Part shown: piece by piece, positions 51,101 to 62,396 of the stretch
Position numbering within the stretch: the stretch's first letter is position 1
Layout: the number at the start of each line of letters is the position of its first letter
Source: Crotophaga sulcirostris
Taxonomy: Eukaryota > Chordata > Aves > Cuculiformes > Crotophagidae
DNA length: 64,000 nt
Assembly: GCA_013397455.1 (NCBI GenBank)
Contig: VYZB01000030.1
Coordinates: 1,210,334 to 1,274,333 of the forward strand
Reading direction: 5' to 3'
Made by a program: the position numbers and the translations under genes
Notes under the pieces: model-generated
Seen by the model: the letters and a program-made list of their open reading frames with translations, nothing else
Database searches by the model: none
Told to the model about the DNA's origin: nothing

Positions 51101-52148
51101 CAAAAAACTTTCCAAGGATATGTTGGAAATCTAGGCCAGGATTTATATAGAGCCCATTGCTTTGGTTTTTGATACAATTGATATTTGTCATCTCTTGTCA
51201 TGGGAGATTTTCTGGCTTACAGATTAGCTCTGCGGTTTTAATGATTACTGGCAACCCTGTACAGTGTGCAGGTCTGAGGAATCAATGCAGCCAGGTGGTT
51301 GAAAAGCATCCTAAAAAGATGCTAGGTGTAAGTACAGACGAGCTCCAATTTGTCAGCTGTCTAGGCCCCATTGTGCTGTATCTAAAGAATAAAGTCAAAA
51401 TATTTCTCACCATAATGGAGTAGCTATAAATGATGCCATAAATATCTAAGCAAACATGGGAATCACTGGTGCTCAGCTGTAGCATGCATATGGGATATGA
51501 CATATTGCAGTTCAGGAAAACTTAATTGAAACCATTTTCCACGAGAAAACACAGCTTTAGCAAAATGGATCTTTCTCAGAAAATCAAAGTAGTTTCCAAG
51601 AATCTGCCTAGAACAGATATTTTCTTGAAACAAATCCTTTCAAAAATTGATATGTTTTTTTTTGAAAAAAAGTTTTTTTTAATTTATTTTTCTATTAGTT
51701 TTATTATTACCCTCCATTTTTATACTATTTTAGTATTAGTAACGCACAGTATGGAAATTGTCATGAAATATCTGTTTTGGGAGAAAATAGCCCGGTAGTT
51801 GTGTGTTGTAATTTGGTGAAATTCTAGAAATCTACAGTTTTGGCTAGCTCTCTTAAACTTGTACACAACTATACATGCCAAGATAAAGCTTTCTTACCTT
51901 ACTTTGCCCATGAAATTTTGCTGGTACAAATTGTTCCCCCGTCACTTGTAAATAATCTGAGTTGTGGTCTTGTGCCATTCTGTGTCAGAACTGTTTCACC
52001 TGTCTTGTACAGACTGTAAATTCAAGAACTGCATTTTCTGGGCAGCAGGCTAAAAGGTATAGAAAATACAAAGCTTTTATTTATGGTGTTGCCCAAAGAC
52101 TGAACTGTCAACAGGGAAATAATACTTCTTTCTTATAAAGGCTATAAT
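48111..52148. other. Non-genic DNA with small simple repeats
   Basis: A (TA)7 run lies at 48926-48939 and a T/A-rich tract with hairpin potential at 51655-51692. Open frames stay under 91 codons and show no domains. Confidence 0.5.
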
Positions 52149-52205
52149 GCCAAGTCAACGAGAGTTCTGCTGTTGGCCCCAGTGGGAGCAGGACTGGATC
52201 CAGGG
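52149..52205. repeat. Ancient amniote repeat fragment
   Basis: CCAAGTCAACGAGAGTTCTG followed by GCCCCAGTGGGAGCAGGACT parallels the old amniote palindromic motif (AAGTCAATGGGAGTTTTGCC, then CTTCAATGGGAGCAGGAT). It is of the same general kind as the copy at 40.95 kb. Confidence 0.45.
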
Positions 52206-55200
52206 GAGTATGTCATGCATTTCTTCATTTTACCTTTGCACACACAATCTGTTGATATAGAGCCAAGAAGGCTTTTGATTGACTTACACTAATGTATATT
52301 ATTCGCAGTGACTTAAATAAGTGCTTTTATTATTATTATTATGATAGGGTCTGCAGACCCCAGTTAAGATTTGGGGACAACGTAGTTTGACATTGTAAAA
52401 ATATGAAAAGAAACATGGCTCTCTGAATTCTAGATTCTCTGAAGCTGTGTCCATACTGTACATGAAGCACAAGTCTTACATTGTAGAACAGTTTTGTACC
52501 TTTTATTTCAATGCATAATTATTAATGGAATTAGTATCTTCATGCAAAACAGTTTCTTTGTTGCCTTCCTCCTAGAACATTTCAGTTTTCCTTCAATGCT
52601 GAGATGATCTTTTGGGCAATGTGTATTCTTGAACTCTAGAGAAATCTGACTGTGCCCTTTCTGTTGTTTAAATCATTCTCTCTCCTCCACACACACACAT
52701 TCTTTTCTCCCTTAGATTTCAGTCTGCTGTAGCATATTCTCAGTCAACAAGTTGGGGAGAATGAGAGGGCCAAACACCTTTGCAATTTCAGGTTTACAAA
52801 AAGCTTTTCATTCTGAAATGATGGCAGGGAAGATTGCATCATCCATATATCTGTCTAGGGAAGAGAAAGCAGACTGGGAAATATTTCTGCGGAAAGATAT
52901 ATTATGGTGTCCGTGTCTGTCCCAAGAAAAGAAAAAAATGCTTGTGTAGAGAGTTCAGAGAGTTAAAAATACATGTGGCTATAGGTGACTACTTTTTGGC
53001 ATCGTTAATTGAGGAGGTAGCTATGCTAACTTTGTTTCTCTTGCTTTTGAAAAATCAAATAGATGCATTTAATCAATCTCAAGAGGGAAATCAGAAGTTT
53101 AGTCTACCTCTCTTCTTATTGAATTGGTCTTCAGTTACAGCTCAATATTGATCTTATGAAATTATTAGTCTCATATCTGGTTTAAATAGATGCAGCTCTG
53201 TGGGTTTTCATGGAATTCCCTATTTCCTCCCTGCTGAAGATCTGACTGATTGTTGTAGCCATAGCAGCTAAAGCCCTGACCAAGATGAAGTCGTCATACT
53301 GGGTGTAATCTAGATACAAAAGCTTTCTTGGAAGAAAGCTCAGGAAAAGATCCTCAGTTGGCACAGTGGTCACTACTGTTGGGCTTCTAGTTAAATCTAA
53401 ATGAGACTCAGCTTGAACCTGTATATCTGCTTGATTGTGAATGTGGATAGTTTTTTTATTATACTCAAATTCAAGAAAAAGTTTGATTGGTTTCCAATGA
53501 TTGTATGTTTTCAGATGCTATGTAGTCAAAAATCCAACCTCTTTAAATGATTTTCAGGAGACCAGAGAGCAGATTTAGGCATAGGCAGCACAGCGGTAGC
53601 TTGAGACAAGGAGGTTACTGGGAAAAGCTAGCCTGGTCTCCTTGCTTTTTTAATTTGTGTCAGTGCAGGGGAAAGCTGGTCTTTCCATAGCCAAGAAAGG
53701 GGTTGGGATGTGCCATACATGTGCCATACCTCTGCACAAGCCAGTAAAAGCAGCTGCTTCTCCCTTCAGCCTTCACGGCACTGATGAGAAAAGCTGGTCT
53801 GGCTTTCCAGCTCGTACTTCCACCAGCTCACTTGCCCTCCTCTGACTCTTCCACTTCCTTTCTGTGACATCTCCTTAGATTCAATCTTACATGAATTTCT
53901 GAGAAACTTTTCATCAGCTCTTGTCAAAAATCTGTCGTACCAGTAGAACAATATGAAGCTTGAATTCAAACGAACTTGACTGAAATTTACTCCACTGCAA
54001 TAGCTGTACAGTGACCTATGCAAACCGCGTCATTCATTTTGGTTTGTAACTGGCCATCGGTGCAGCGTCTCTAAAATATTCACATAGTGAATAGTAAGAT
54101 TTTTCATATACTTTTATAAATGAAATTTGCAGCCATTTAGGAAGGAGCTTAAATAACTCCCCCTCACCCCCCTTTTTTTTTTCCCAGTGTGGACCCAGGC
54201 TGCCATTAATGGAGTTAAAGGGGAAAAAAATCAGCAAGGCAGATTGAGTCATCTGTTATTAAAGGAGATACCTTGCATTTCCCTCTAAAATGCTTGGCAA
54301 TGTTTGAAGTCAGAAATAGGATATGTATGGATTTGATCTTGTATGTCATTTCCTACATTTCTGAGATACTTTATAACTCTAAGCTAGATGATTTCCAATC
54401 TAACTTCTGCCCAGAGATGCATTGGCTGTGCATCTCTGCCTCTTCTCCTTCCGCTCTGGCCAGCGGAAAACCCACCCAACCAAAAGAAAATGAATAGTTT
54501 TCTGCCAGCTGAGTACACTGAAATATCTGAGTACTGAATCCACCAAGATCGACAGGAGGGCCCAGCTTGAGATGAGATCAATCTGTCCATTTAAAATAGA
54601 TGATGCCTAACTGAGCATCTTATATTAAGCACCTGGCTTTAAGATACCCAATGCCTGGCCAAGCAAATAGCATCTGAGCTGTTGTAAACTCCTTGCTAAT
54701 GCACTGCTTGTTCCTCCTAGAGGGTAGAAACCCTTGGCAATTTCTTTTCTACTCAGTCCCACTACAAAAGCCTCCTCCTCCAGCTTGGAATCACTGGGAG
54801 ATCACAGTAGTAATTGACTGCAGTACCATAAATCACACAGCATCTGTGTGCAAAGGATGCCCCACATCTGTGCTCCTACTTCTCCTGGGAATGCAGTCAA
54901 TCAAAGCAGGACTTTCTGTAGATACAGTGTTTTGCCTTTATACTTCTCTTTCTAGAACTGGCCTTAATGTTGAAAAAGAAAAAACTTAAAAATCATAAAA
55001 AGAAAGAAGGTAGATTTCCCCTATCCTCTCTGCTTAATTTTTCAAGAAATGTGAATCTTTTACTGGAAAGGGCCTAGCAGCAGGCATTGCTGTATTAGGG
55101 AAAGTGAGGTGTGGAGCTATTTTTAAACCCACTGAAATAGCACCAGACAGATTCCATTTTTAGGAACTTGTCTTCTTCTGTGCCTTGAAGAGGATAATGA

Positions 55201-55419
55201 TTTCTGTGAAGTAATGATCCTCTCATCATAAACAGGATCCCAAGCGCTGAGCCTGGTGCCCTCTGATATTTCTATTAGGTTTTTGGACTAACTTTCTTCA
55301 CTTCTTTCCCCCCCATACCCTTTAAGCAAAGACATTGCGATGATTTATTTTTTTTCCAGCCTTTTTTTTTCTTCTTCATTATAAGAAAATTAGAAGCTGG
55401 AAAAAAGCCTCTTGTGGTG
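52206..55419. other. Non-genic DNA
   Basis: A (TTA)5 run lies at 52327-52342. An inverted repeat (TTTTTTCCAGC / GCTGGAAAAAA) lies at 55350-55406. The longest open frame is 105 codons (52834-53151, plus) with no recognised domain. No gene is seen. Confidence 0.5.
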
Positions 55420-55690
55420 CTAAATTGTTACCAGCTAATAAAGCTGCAGGAGCCATACATGGTGGAGTTTTTTCCATAAATCAGCAGTGGAGGGAATTAG
55501 GTGGCAAGAGATGGAAGGGTAATGTTTAATCAGCTCGTGCAGGAAATCATTAGCTGCACACCCTCATTGCATCGCTGGCTCATTCTTCATTCCCAATGGC
55601 TGCTTTGCCACCAGACCATTAACATTTTTCAATGACTTTATAAATGCAGTGAAAAACCACAGAAGTAGTGAAATATCAGTGGACATTATG
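55420..55690. promoter_or_regulatory. Candidate conserved non-coding element
   Basis: About 270 bases with TAATGTTTAATCAGCTCGTG, AAATCATTAGCTGCAC, CATTGCATCGCTGG, CCATTAACATTTTTCAATGA and CTTTATAAATGCAG. ATTA/ATCA homeodomain cores, a TTTATAA site and two retained CpGs occur in an even, non-repetitive texture. I consider it the best enhancer candidate in the window. Alignment to other amniotes is needed. Confidence 0.35.
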
Positions 55691-58600
55691 GAGACAAAAG
55701 GCTGAAGGATGTGCCTGTGTTTTGTTTGTTTTCTTTTTTTTTCTTTTCTTTATGTCTGTACAATCTCTCTCGATTAGAAATATACCAAGTTAAGAGACAA
55801 GTGACCTATAGCCCAGAAGGTTTTCTATCCACTCTACCAAATAAAAGGAGGCAGAAGACTTTGTAGTAGCACGAAAAAGACTAAGATTTTTTTATTAGAT
55901 TTTCTGTATGCTCCCATTTATGTTTTTTGCCAATTTCATGGCCTTTTGCACAATCTACCATTGTGATTCAATTTCTGCAAAACTGATCAGAGATTGTTTT
56001 TCACTTAAGTGGCACAAAAAAAAAGCTCACAATTTATTTGCTAAAAATGCAGGTCAAATGAGATGAGTGCTACTCAGCCAGTGTATCATACGTCGTAAGG
56101 GTCCCATAACTCAACTGTGTGGCTACCTTGAAAAGGCTGAGACAAAACTTCATCTTCCACTTCCAATTATTTATTTGATCTGAAAGAAATTTGCTCACAG
56201 ACTTGAGTGAGATGAAAACCTCACCCTAAGGAGTGACTGTGGTGGGGCTAGGGTTTCTGCTCTGGGTTGTTAATCAACTATCTTTTGCTAGACTCCCTTT
56301 GCATTAACTGATAAATTTAGTCTGGTAGTTTCCTGGACATTCATACACATAGCCATGGAGAGTGTGTCCATCTGTGGATGTGTGCTATCCATGTAATAAC
56401 TTGAAGAGCTCTGTGATGAACCTCCCTGTACTTGTCATCTCATCACCTGTCCCTTGCCCACCAGTCCACAGAGGCTTTATGTAATCCAAGCCTCTGTACA
56501 GATTCCCACAGCTGCCATGGCTTGAAAAGGAAGAGGTAGCTTTAAAAATTAGTTCCAGTGCATTTCCCAGAATTATATTTAATGCTTTTTTAATTATTTT
56601 TGCATTTTATTGTTTTTCTGTAGCTTCTGGGGTAACAGTAGATTAAGATATGGTTCAGCAGAGTACTTCTTTTACTTCTTTTATATTCACATGCATATTT
56701 GCAGCTTGTAAGCAATGTTCCCATGCCAAACTCCTGTTGCTTTATAGACACAACATCTGTCACTTTCTGCCGGTAGAGTTAATCACAGCAACTGGTGGTC
56801 AGCATGACTGCCTCTGGCATGGAATTTCCAATAGAAACCTGTTACAGAGGAAAGATGTGTCTGTAAAGGTGTGAGCTAGGTACTGATCAAGTTGGAAATA
56901 CTGTGAGTTTCTGTGAAATAATATAGTTTTAGCTGAAGCTATCTTATCTTGAAAGACAGCAGGTCCACAATTCTTAATGGAATTGTCCTTGACTACTCTG
57001 TCCCTATGCAGTGACCAGTTTAATTCCTACTCTGTGCTGTTGAAAAACTGGTAGCACCATTAGCTCAAACTGCTGGATAACTGGATCATCCCATATTTGA
57101 CAAGGAGAGTGTGTTCATTTGGTTATTGTGCATCTCTGAGTTTTCTTTGTCACTTTCCCATCCTAGTCTGGACACATCAACAGGGAATGGTTTAAGGGTA
57201 CCTCTGCATGGAGAAGGCAGAATGCAGTAAACTATGTGTGAATTGACACTGTAATGTTCTGATGTTCCTGTGGGATGTTATGGACTAAATCTTTCTCCCT
57301 AACATGAAACTCACACGAAGCTTACGACAGGGCAATGTAGGAGAACATGTTGCAGGCTGTATAGTCAGTGGGGGGAGAAAGAGACTTCCAGTGAACAATT
57401 TGAATCTCAAATGGGATTAATTGCATTCAGAGAGGATATTGATATCAAAGTAATATAGGGTGAATAGTTCAGGAAATAGGCTTCTAAAGCAGGAGGTGGG
57501 GAATAAATTCTAGTCCTACTTTACAAATACTTCAAGGAAGTTTATTATGCTTTGAAAATGGAATAACCTAACTTACACAAGGTGCTCTTTCAAGAAAGAT
57601 ATGTGGGTAGTTGATTGAAAGTACTGAGTGATATAAATTTCCCTAGCTTCCCTATACGTGACCTAATGCTTGTAGAGAAAAGCTGGAGTCGCAACCCCTT
57701 CCTCTTGTGAGCAGCAGAGATTGAAGATCCTTTCAAATGGATTGTAGCTGCTTCCCAGAAGGAAGCGTGCTACTTTGAGGACAAAGTTTGACGTATCTGT
57801 ACAAGACATTTTTTTCTTTTTTCCATTTCATCTTTGGAATTCAGAGACTGTTTTATTCAAGCATCAGCTGGCACTCCATTATACTCTGACTCCTTGAAGT
57901 ATAGTGTCTGCGAAAGCCAGTGTGAAACAAGAAACCAGGCTGATAAGTAGAGAATACGCTTGAAGAAGTAATATCTCATTTGTCAGACAGTGAAAGAAAT
58001 ATAGAATGGAATGATCAAAATGTGTCTGTTAGCCCTGATGCCATTTTGCTTTGGTGAACTGAAAAGGGTTCTTCGAACAAGAGAAGGTAATCACAGCCCA
58101 TACCTGACTTTTATCAGTTGTCGCAAGAAGAGTGCTTCTGTCCTGAGGAATGTCTTCCCTATTTCTCATTATCTTGGTCTTGTGCTAGAAGTTTAAGTGT
58201 GGGATTCTGGAGTAAAAGTGACTGTAGATCACTGATGCACTTTCTGTTCTATAACAGACACAGTCTAGCTTTAGATTTTAGACTTTTTATTATTATTATT
58301 TTTACCTCTCTTAAGCTGTGGGAAGCAACACGTAACTCTTGTGCATCACAGTCTGTATCATACTTCCAACCTTCTCCCTCTCTCTCAGGACACCTTTATG
58401 AGGTATGCAAGGGCTATACAATAGAGACCATGAAAAAAGAGGCAAAAACTCTTCTTGACAGGTTCAAAATTGCTGGGGGACAGCTTGGAAGGAAGACACT
58501 GGAATGTGAAGCAAAGATAGAGCTTTGAGGAAGTGTGCATGAGGCTGTGGCTCCGCATAGGTATAAATCTAGCTTGTGGTTTGCACAGTGATTTGACAAA

Positions 58601-60480
58601 TCTTGTCCACATGCTCCATTTTAGAGAGAAGAAGAAATCACCTTAGAATCATAGGACTACACAACATCAAGGCATCTGTCAGGCTCCTATTCACAGTGTA
58701 AATGGGAAGATAAAATAACCTTTCGGCTCATTGGGTTTGGTTTGGAGGGAGCTTAGTTGTGTTTTATTGTCCGTGAGGAATCTCCTTTCTGTTACTGTAT
58801 ATTCACCTAGAGAGATGGTCACTTTTCCTGCTGTGATTAGTGTGGCATCATCATGTGAAAAAATTAGACAAGTATAAGTCTGACCTGAATGATGAGATTG
58901 GTTCTAGAGAAGGGTTGCACAAGCAAATACCCGTAGTCCTACAGGGAAATTGGCCAGCAGTGACATAGCAGATGATTGGTCTATTGGGTTTTTTTGGTTC
59001 AAAGCCTTTATGGGCTCTTACCAACGTAGTGAACAAAAAGTTCATTCATGTATTGAAAGAGAGGGAGGTGACACTTACTTTGATTATAGTACAAAAAAAA
59101 ACCCAACAACATTTTAAAGGATTTTATTTCTTTAGCAGAAACTATATCACAAGTCAATAGATGTGTTCTTCAAAGTGCACTGGAAGGATGGGTAACTATG
59201 AAAAGCACAGAAGAATTGTTGTTTATAAAATGAAAGTAATAGCATAGTCTGTAGAGAGATGGCAGGAGGAAAAAAGTGTCTCTAGTTAAACATTTTCTGC
59301 AGTGCTAGCCTTAGTGGATACGTGGGATCATGGAGAACAATTCTTCTATTGCCATTTTTAGAGATCACAAACAACAGGCAGACAAACCCCACAGTGTAGA
59401 TTTTGATGTTAGTATATTGAGCAAAATACAAAAGAAGAAAACATTGGTGTGTCATAGGTTAAAAAGATGTTGACAAAGGTTCAGAGAGTTCCAGTATACA
59501 GCACATACCTTAAATGAGAAAATCATGAACAGGAGAGTGAAAAGTCATTCTAAAACAAGAAGAAAGATTCAAGTAATTTTGTAGAGAAATGGCTTTACCA
59601 AGCTGAATCTGGTCAGGAGAACTGGAGATGCATCTGCAGAGATCCAAATTCAGAGCTCTTGATTAAGACAGAACATTAAATACTACAAAGTTTTTCTTAG
59701 CAACCATAATCCAGACAATCAGTTTCTTTATGGAGTCAGAAGAAAGTTAAAGCAGCAATGTTCTTAGTAACTGATGAAACTAAGTGGGCTTTCATAATCA
59801 GCGACATATAGCTCTACTCTTTTGAACGACTCGGGTTTAACTGCAGATGTCAGGTCTCTGCTGCTACAGTCATAGCCACAGTGCTGTGCATAGAAATATG
59901 GTTTGATAAAAACAGAGAGTCTAAATCATTTAATTCTGAAGGCAGATTGACGCGTGAGTTTAAGCATGTGTTATAATGATTTCCTCTTTTAGACTATTGC
60001 TTTGAATTCAGCCCCTGTTGTCTGTGACTAGAATGTGTTAGCCTGTAATAACTCTTTGACCTACTTGAGGTTAACCGAAGGTTTCAATCCATCCCTCCTT
60101 AACATTACTCTTCATATCCAACTGCCCTATTTCTAGCTGGTCCCAGAGAATGTCTTTGTTTTAACCTGGCTTTTTTCGGGGTCCTTATTTTACAGAGACA
60201 TAAGACTTGCCAGCTGGCATCAGACCAGCGGCACATCTGGTCTTCAACTAGTGAAGAGCAGCCAGGGTCTGCTGCCATGGGGAAACAGGCAGGGAAAAGA
60301 CAGATCTCATCTCTACAGATGAGAGATGACTCTTGCCCCTAGGTTTCCCGTAAAATGAGTTTTAGACAAACACACCGGTTACATACTGACACTCAGCCCA
60401 GATGCAAGTGGGCAGGACCAGAAATAGATTGTGTTTGCTGTTGTTAGTAGTTGTACTTGCAGCATATTTTGGGTTTCAGA
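55691..60480. other. Non-genic DNA
   Basis: Contains a T-rich tract at about 55719-55752 and a TTATTATTATTATTTTT run near 58288-58301. A 136-codon frame (58118-58528) starts at TTG and has no domain. No gene, RNA or transposon recognised. Confidence 0.5.
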
Positions 60481-60640
60481 GCTGTGAACTGGGACCCTGC
60501 TGTGTTAGGCAACGTGCAAACTTGTAGCAGAGGGGCTGTTTCTTCCCCAAGGAGCTCACAGCTTGCGGGTGAGGCAGGAGAGCACAGATGGGCTGGTCCA
60601 AAAAGAGGAGATAGGAAATGATTTGCCTATACTAATCAGC
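60481..60640 (+). repeat. Ancient amniote SINE-like repeat
   Basis: The order GAACTGGGACCCTGCTGTGT, TAGGCAACGTGCAAAC, TTCCCCAAGGAGCTCACAGC, then GAGGCAGGAGAGCACAGATG matches an old SINE-like repeat common in turtles, crocodiles and birds (..TGCTAGGCACTGTACAAACACAG.. CCCCAAAGAGCTTACAATCT..). Diverged by many substitutions. The ends are approximate. Confidence 0.6.
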
Positions 60641-61683
60641 AAAATAGTCAGAAATTATAGCCTGTCATTTCCATATCTTTGTAGGCATCACAGTAAGTGA
60701 GTGTTAATGAGGGATTTGAAGGATGTCTGTAATATCTTTGTAAGTCTGAGGTGAGTCTCAGAGATGCTTGCTTGAAAATCCTGAAAACCTGCAATGGAGC
60801 TGGTGTTGTGTGGTGTTTGAAGAAAGTAACTGACCTCTTATACCTAAAAAAATGATTGATAGTATAAAGGCAGAAGATAGTGCCCTGGTATAAATGGAAA
60901 GGACTGTAAGCTGTGAAGAGATGGTGCCTTTGCCACCCAAAGCATGATTATTCAGTCTCACAAGGATGCTGGATCCTGTGTTGTTGGCTTATGAACCTAT
61001 AGGCATTGTTACCATTTCTTTTTGATTTACACATTATTCTGATGATTCGTTATTTGTTTGAGGCTTTTTCCCTTCAGTGAGAGCTTGCTGCAGAACTCCC
61101 CCTGGGCCATGAATATGTGGTCAGAGTATAAGTAACACTGATGCAGAGAGTATCCCTTTCCATGGCACCCTGTATAATTCACGTTCCAGGACCCAAGCTG
61201 CCTGCCTACCTCTCAACTTAAGTTGTTTGAAATGTTCTATTTGGGAAAAGAGAGAGGCACTCTATCTGCACATTTTTTGTCTGAGCTCTCTTCAGTGGAG
61301 GTATTTGAGCTTCTGTGAAAAGCTTTCCATATAAAGGGCCCTTGGCAGTGGAAGAAATCCTCATCCTTGGAACAGAATAGCTGGGACTATGACTTGCTGT
61401 CAGAATTAAAGGCTCACAATGCATCTGCTTGTCCAGATGGGAGGGGATTGTTCATGACTTTAATGTTTTGTTTGGGAGAACCTATACCCTTTTGGCTCTT
61501 GGGATATGCTGCTGTTCTATTTTTGTTTTGATAACTGGAGTCAAGGGCAACCAGAGTTGGGTTTTTTTAATTGGAGAAATCCAAATAAAACTCAACAAAT
61601 GAACACCAGCTGTGGGCTACATTCTAGAAAGCCTTAAGAAGGGGAAGAGGTCATGTATAAGATGAAGCTGGTTTCTATGAACT
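60641..61683. other. Non-genic DNA before the LTR
   Basis: No gene recognised. The block ends with GAACT at 61679-61683, the left target duplication of the LTR. Confidence 0.5.
61679..61683 (+). repeat. Target site duplication (left) of the solo LTR
   Basis: GAACT directly precedes the TG of the LTR and matches 62392-62396 exactly. Confidence 0.85.
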
Positions 61684-62391
61684 TGTTCTGGTTTGAGCTA
61701 AAGGAACCAATTTTCTAACTTTTCAGTAAAACCTTCTGTAAGTAACTTCATTTTCTGAAAGTTAGCAGTGTGTTTTTCAGACAACATCTGCCTCTAGAAG
61801 TGATAACGCTTAATATTTATAGCTATCCCTAAGTAATGGGATGAAAGATATGCAGAAAGGCCATTATTTATACTTATTGCTAAATAAGGCCATCCTCAAG
61901 TTGGAGGAATGTCATAAATCAGAGGGAGAAAAAGGGTCACACCTGCAGGGAGAAGTGGACAGGCCAGGTTACCTAGAGATGGCCAACAAAGTATTCCATT
62001 CTGTATGTGCCATACTCAGTATAAAGCAGAGGGATCATGAGGGTCAAGCCCTCTTCTTTGATGGGTGACTTCTAGTGAGGACCTCGTCAGTCTGTCTGCT
62101 TCCAACCCTGAAGAGTGTGTTCCTGAATCCAGTTCCCATCTGCCACTGATGCCCGCCCTGTAGCGTCAGTGGTGAAGTACAGTCATCGGGGAGTTAGATT
62201 TGATTTTGTATATATATATATTATTAATTTATTAGTAATGTTGTATTTTATAGTTATTATTTCACTAAAGCTATTTTAGCTTTAGTTTCCGTCCCACAAG
62301 TCCCTCTCCCTTTCCCTTTCAGGGGGAACTGGGAGTACAACTGTCTAGTGTTTAGCTGCTGGCTAGCTGGGGAGGGAGCTAAACCATGACA
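61684..62391 (+). mobile_element. Solo LTR of an avian endogenous retrovirus
   Basis: A 708-bp LTR starting TGTTCTGGTTT and ending AAACCATGACA, so it has TG..CA ends and imperfect inverted termini (9 of 11). It is flanked by GAACT on both sides. Inside are a TATA-like GTATAAAG at 62019-62026, an AT-rich part with TA and TTATT runs at about 62205-62270, and a C/T-rich stretch followed by TAGTGTTTAGCTGCTGGCTA, all familiar from avian LTRs. The sense strand is plus, from TATA position and element ends. A 5-bp duplication is typical of ERVL-like (class III) elements, but the family is not proven. No internal viral genes remain, as expected after LTR-LTR recombination. The 75-codon frame at 61841-62068 lies inside the LTR and is not a gene. 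Confidence 0.88.
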
Positions 62392-62396
62392 GAACT
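62392..62396 (+). repeat. Target site duplication (right) of the solo LTR
   Basis: GAACT directly follows the terminal CA of the LTR and matches 61679-61683 exactly. Confidence 0.85.

Noticed and set aside
58118..58528. 136-codon plus-strand frame
   Set aside because: Starts at TTG, crosses a TTATTATT run and has no domain.
58646..58680. TTAGAATCATAGGACTA resembling the CR1 tip
   Set aside because: Only about 17 bases match and the following sequence does not continue as CR1. Too short to call.
61841..62068. 75-codon ATG frame
   Set aside because: Entirely inside the solo LTR, spanning its TATA-like box. Not a gene.
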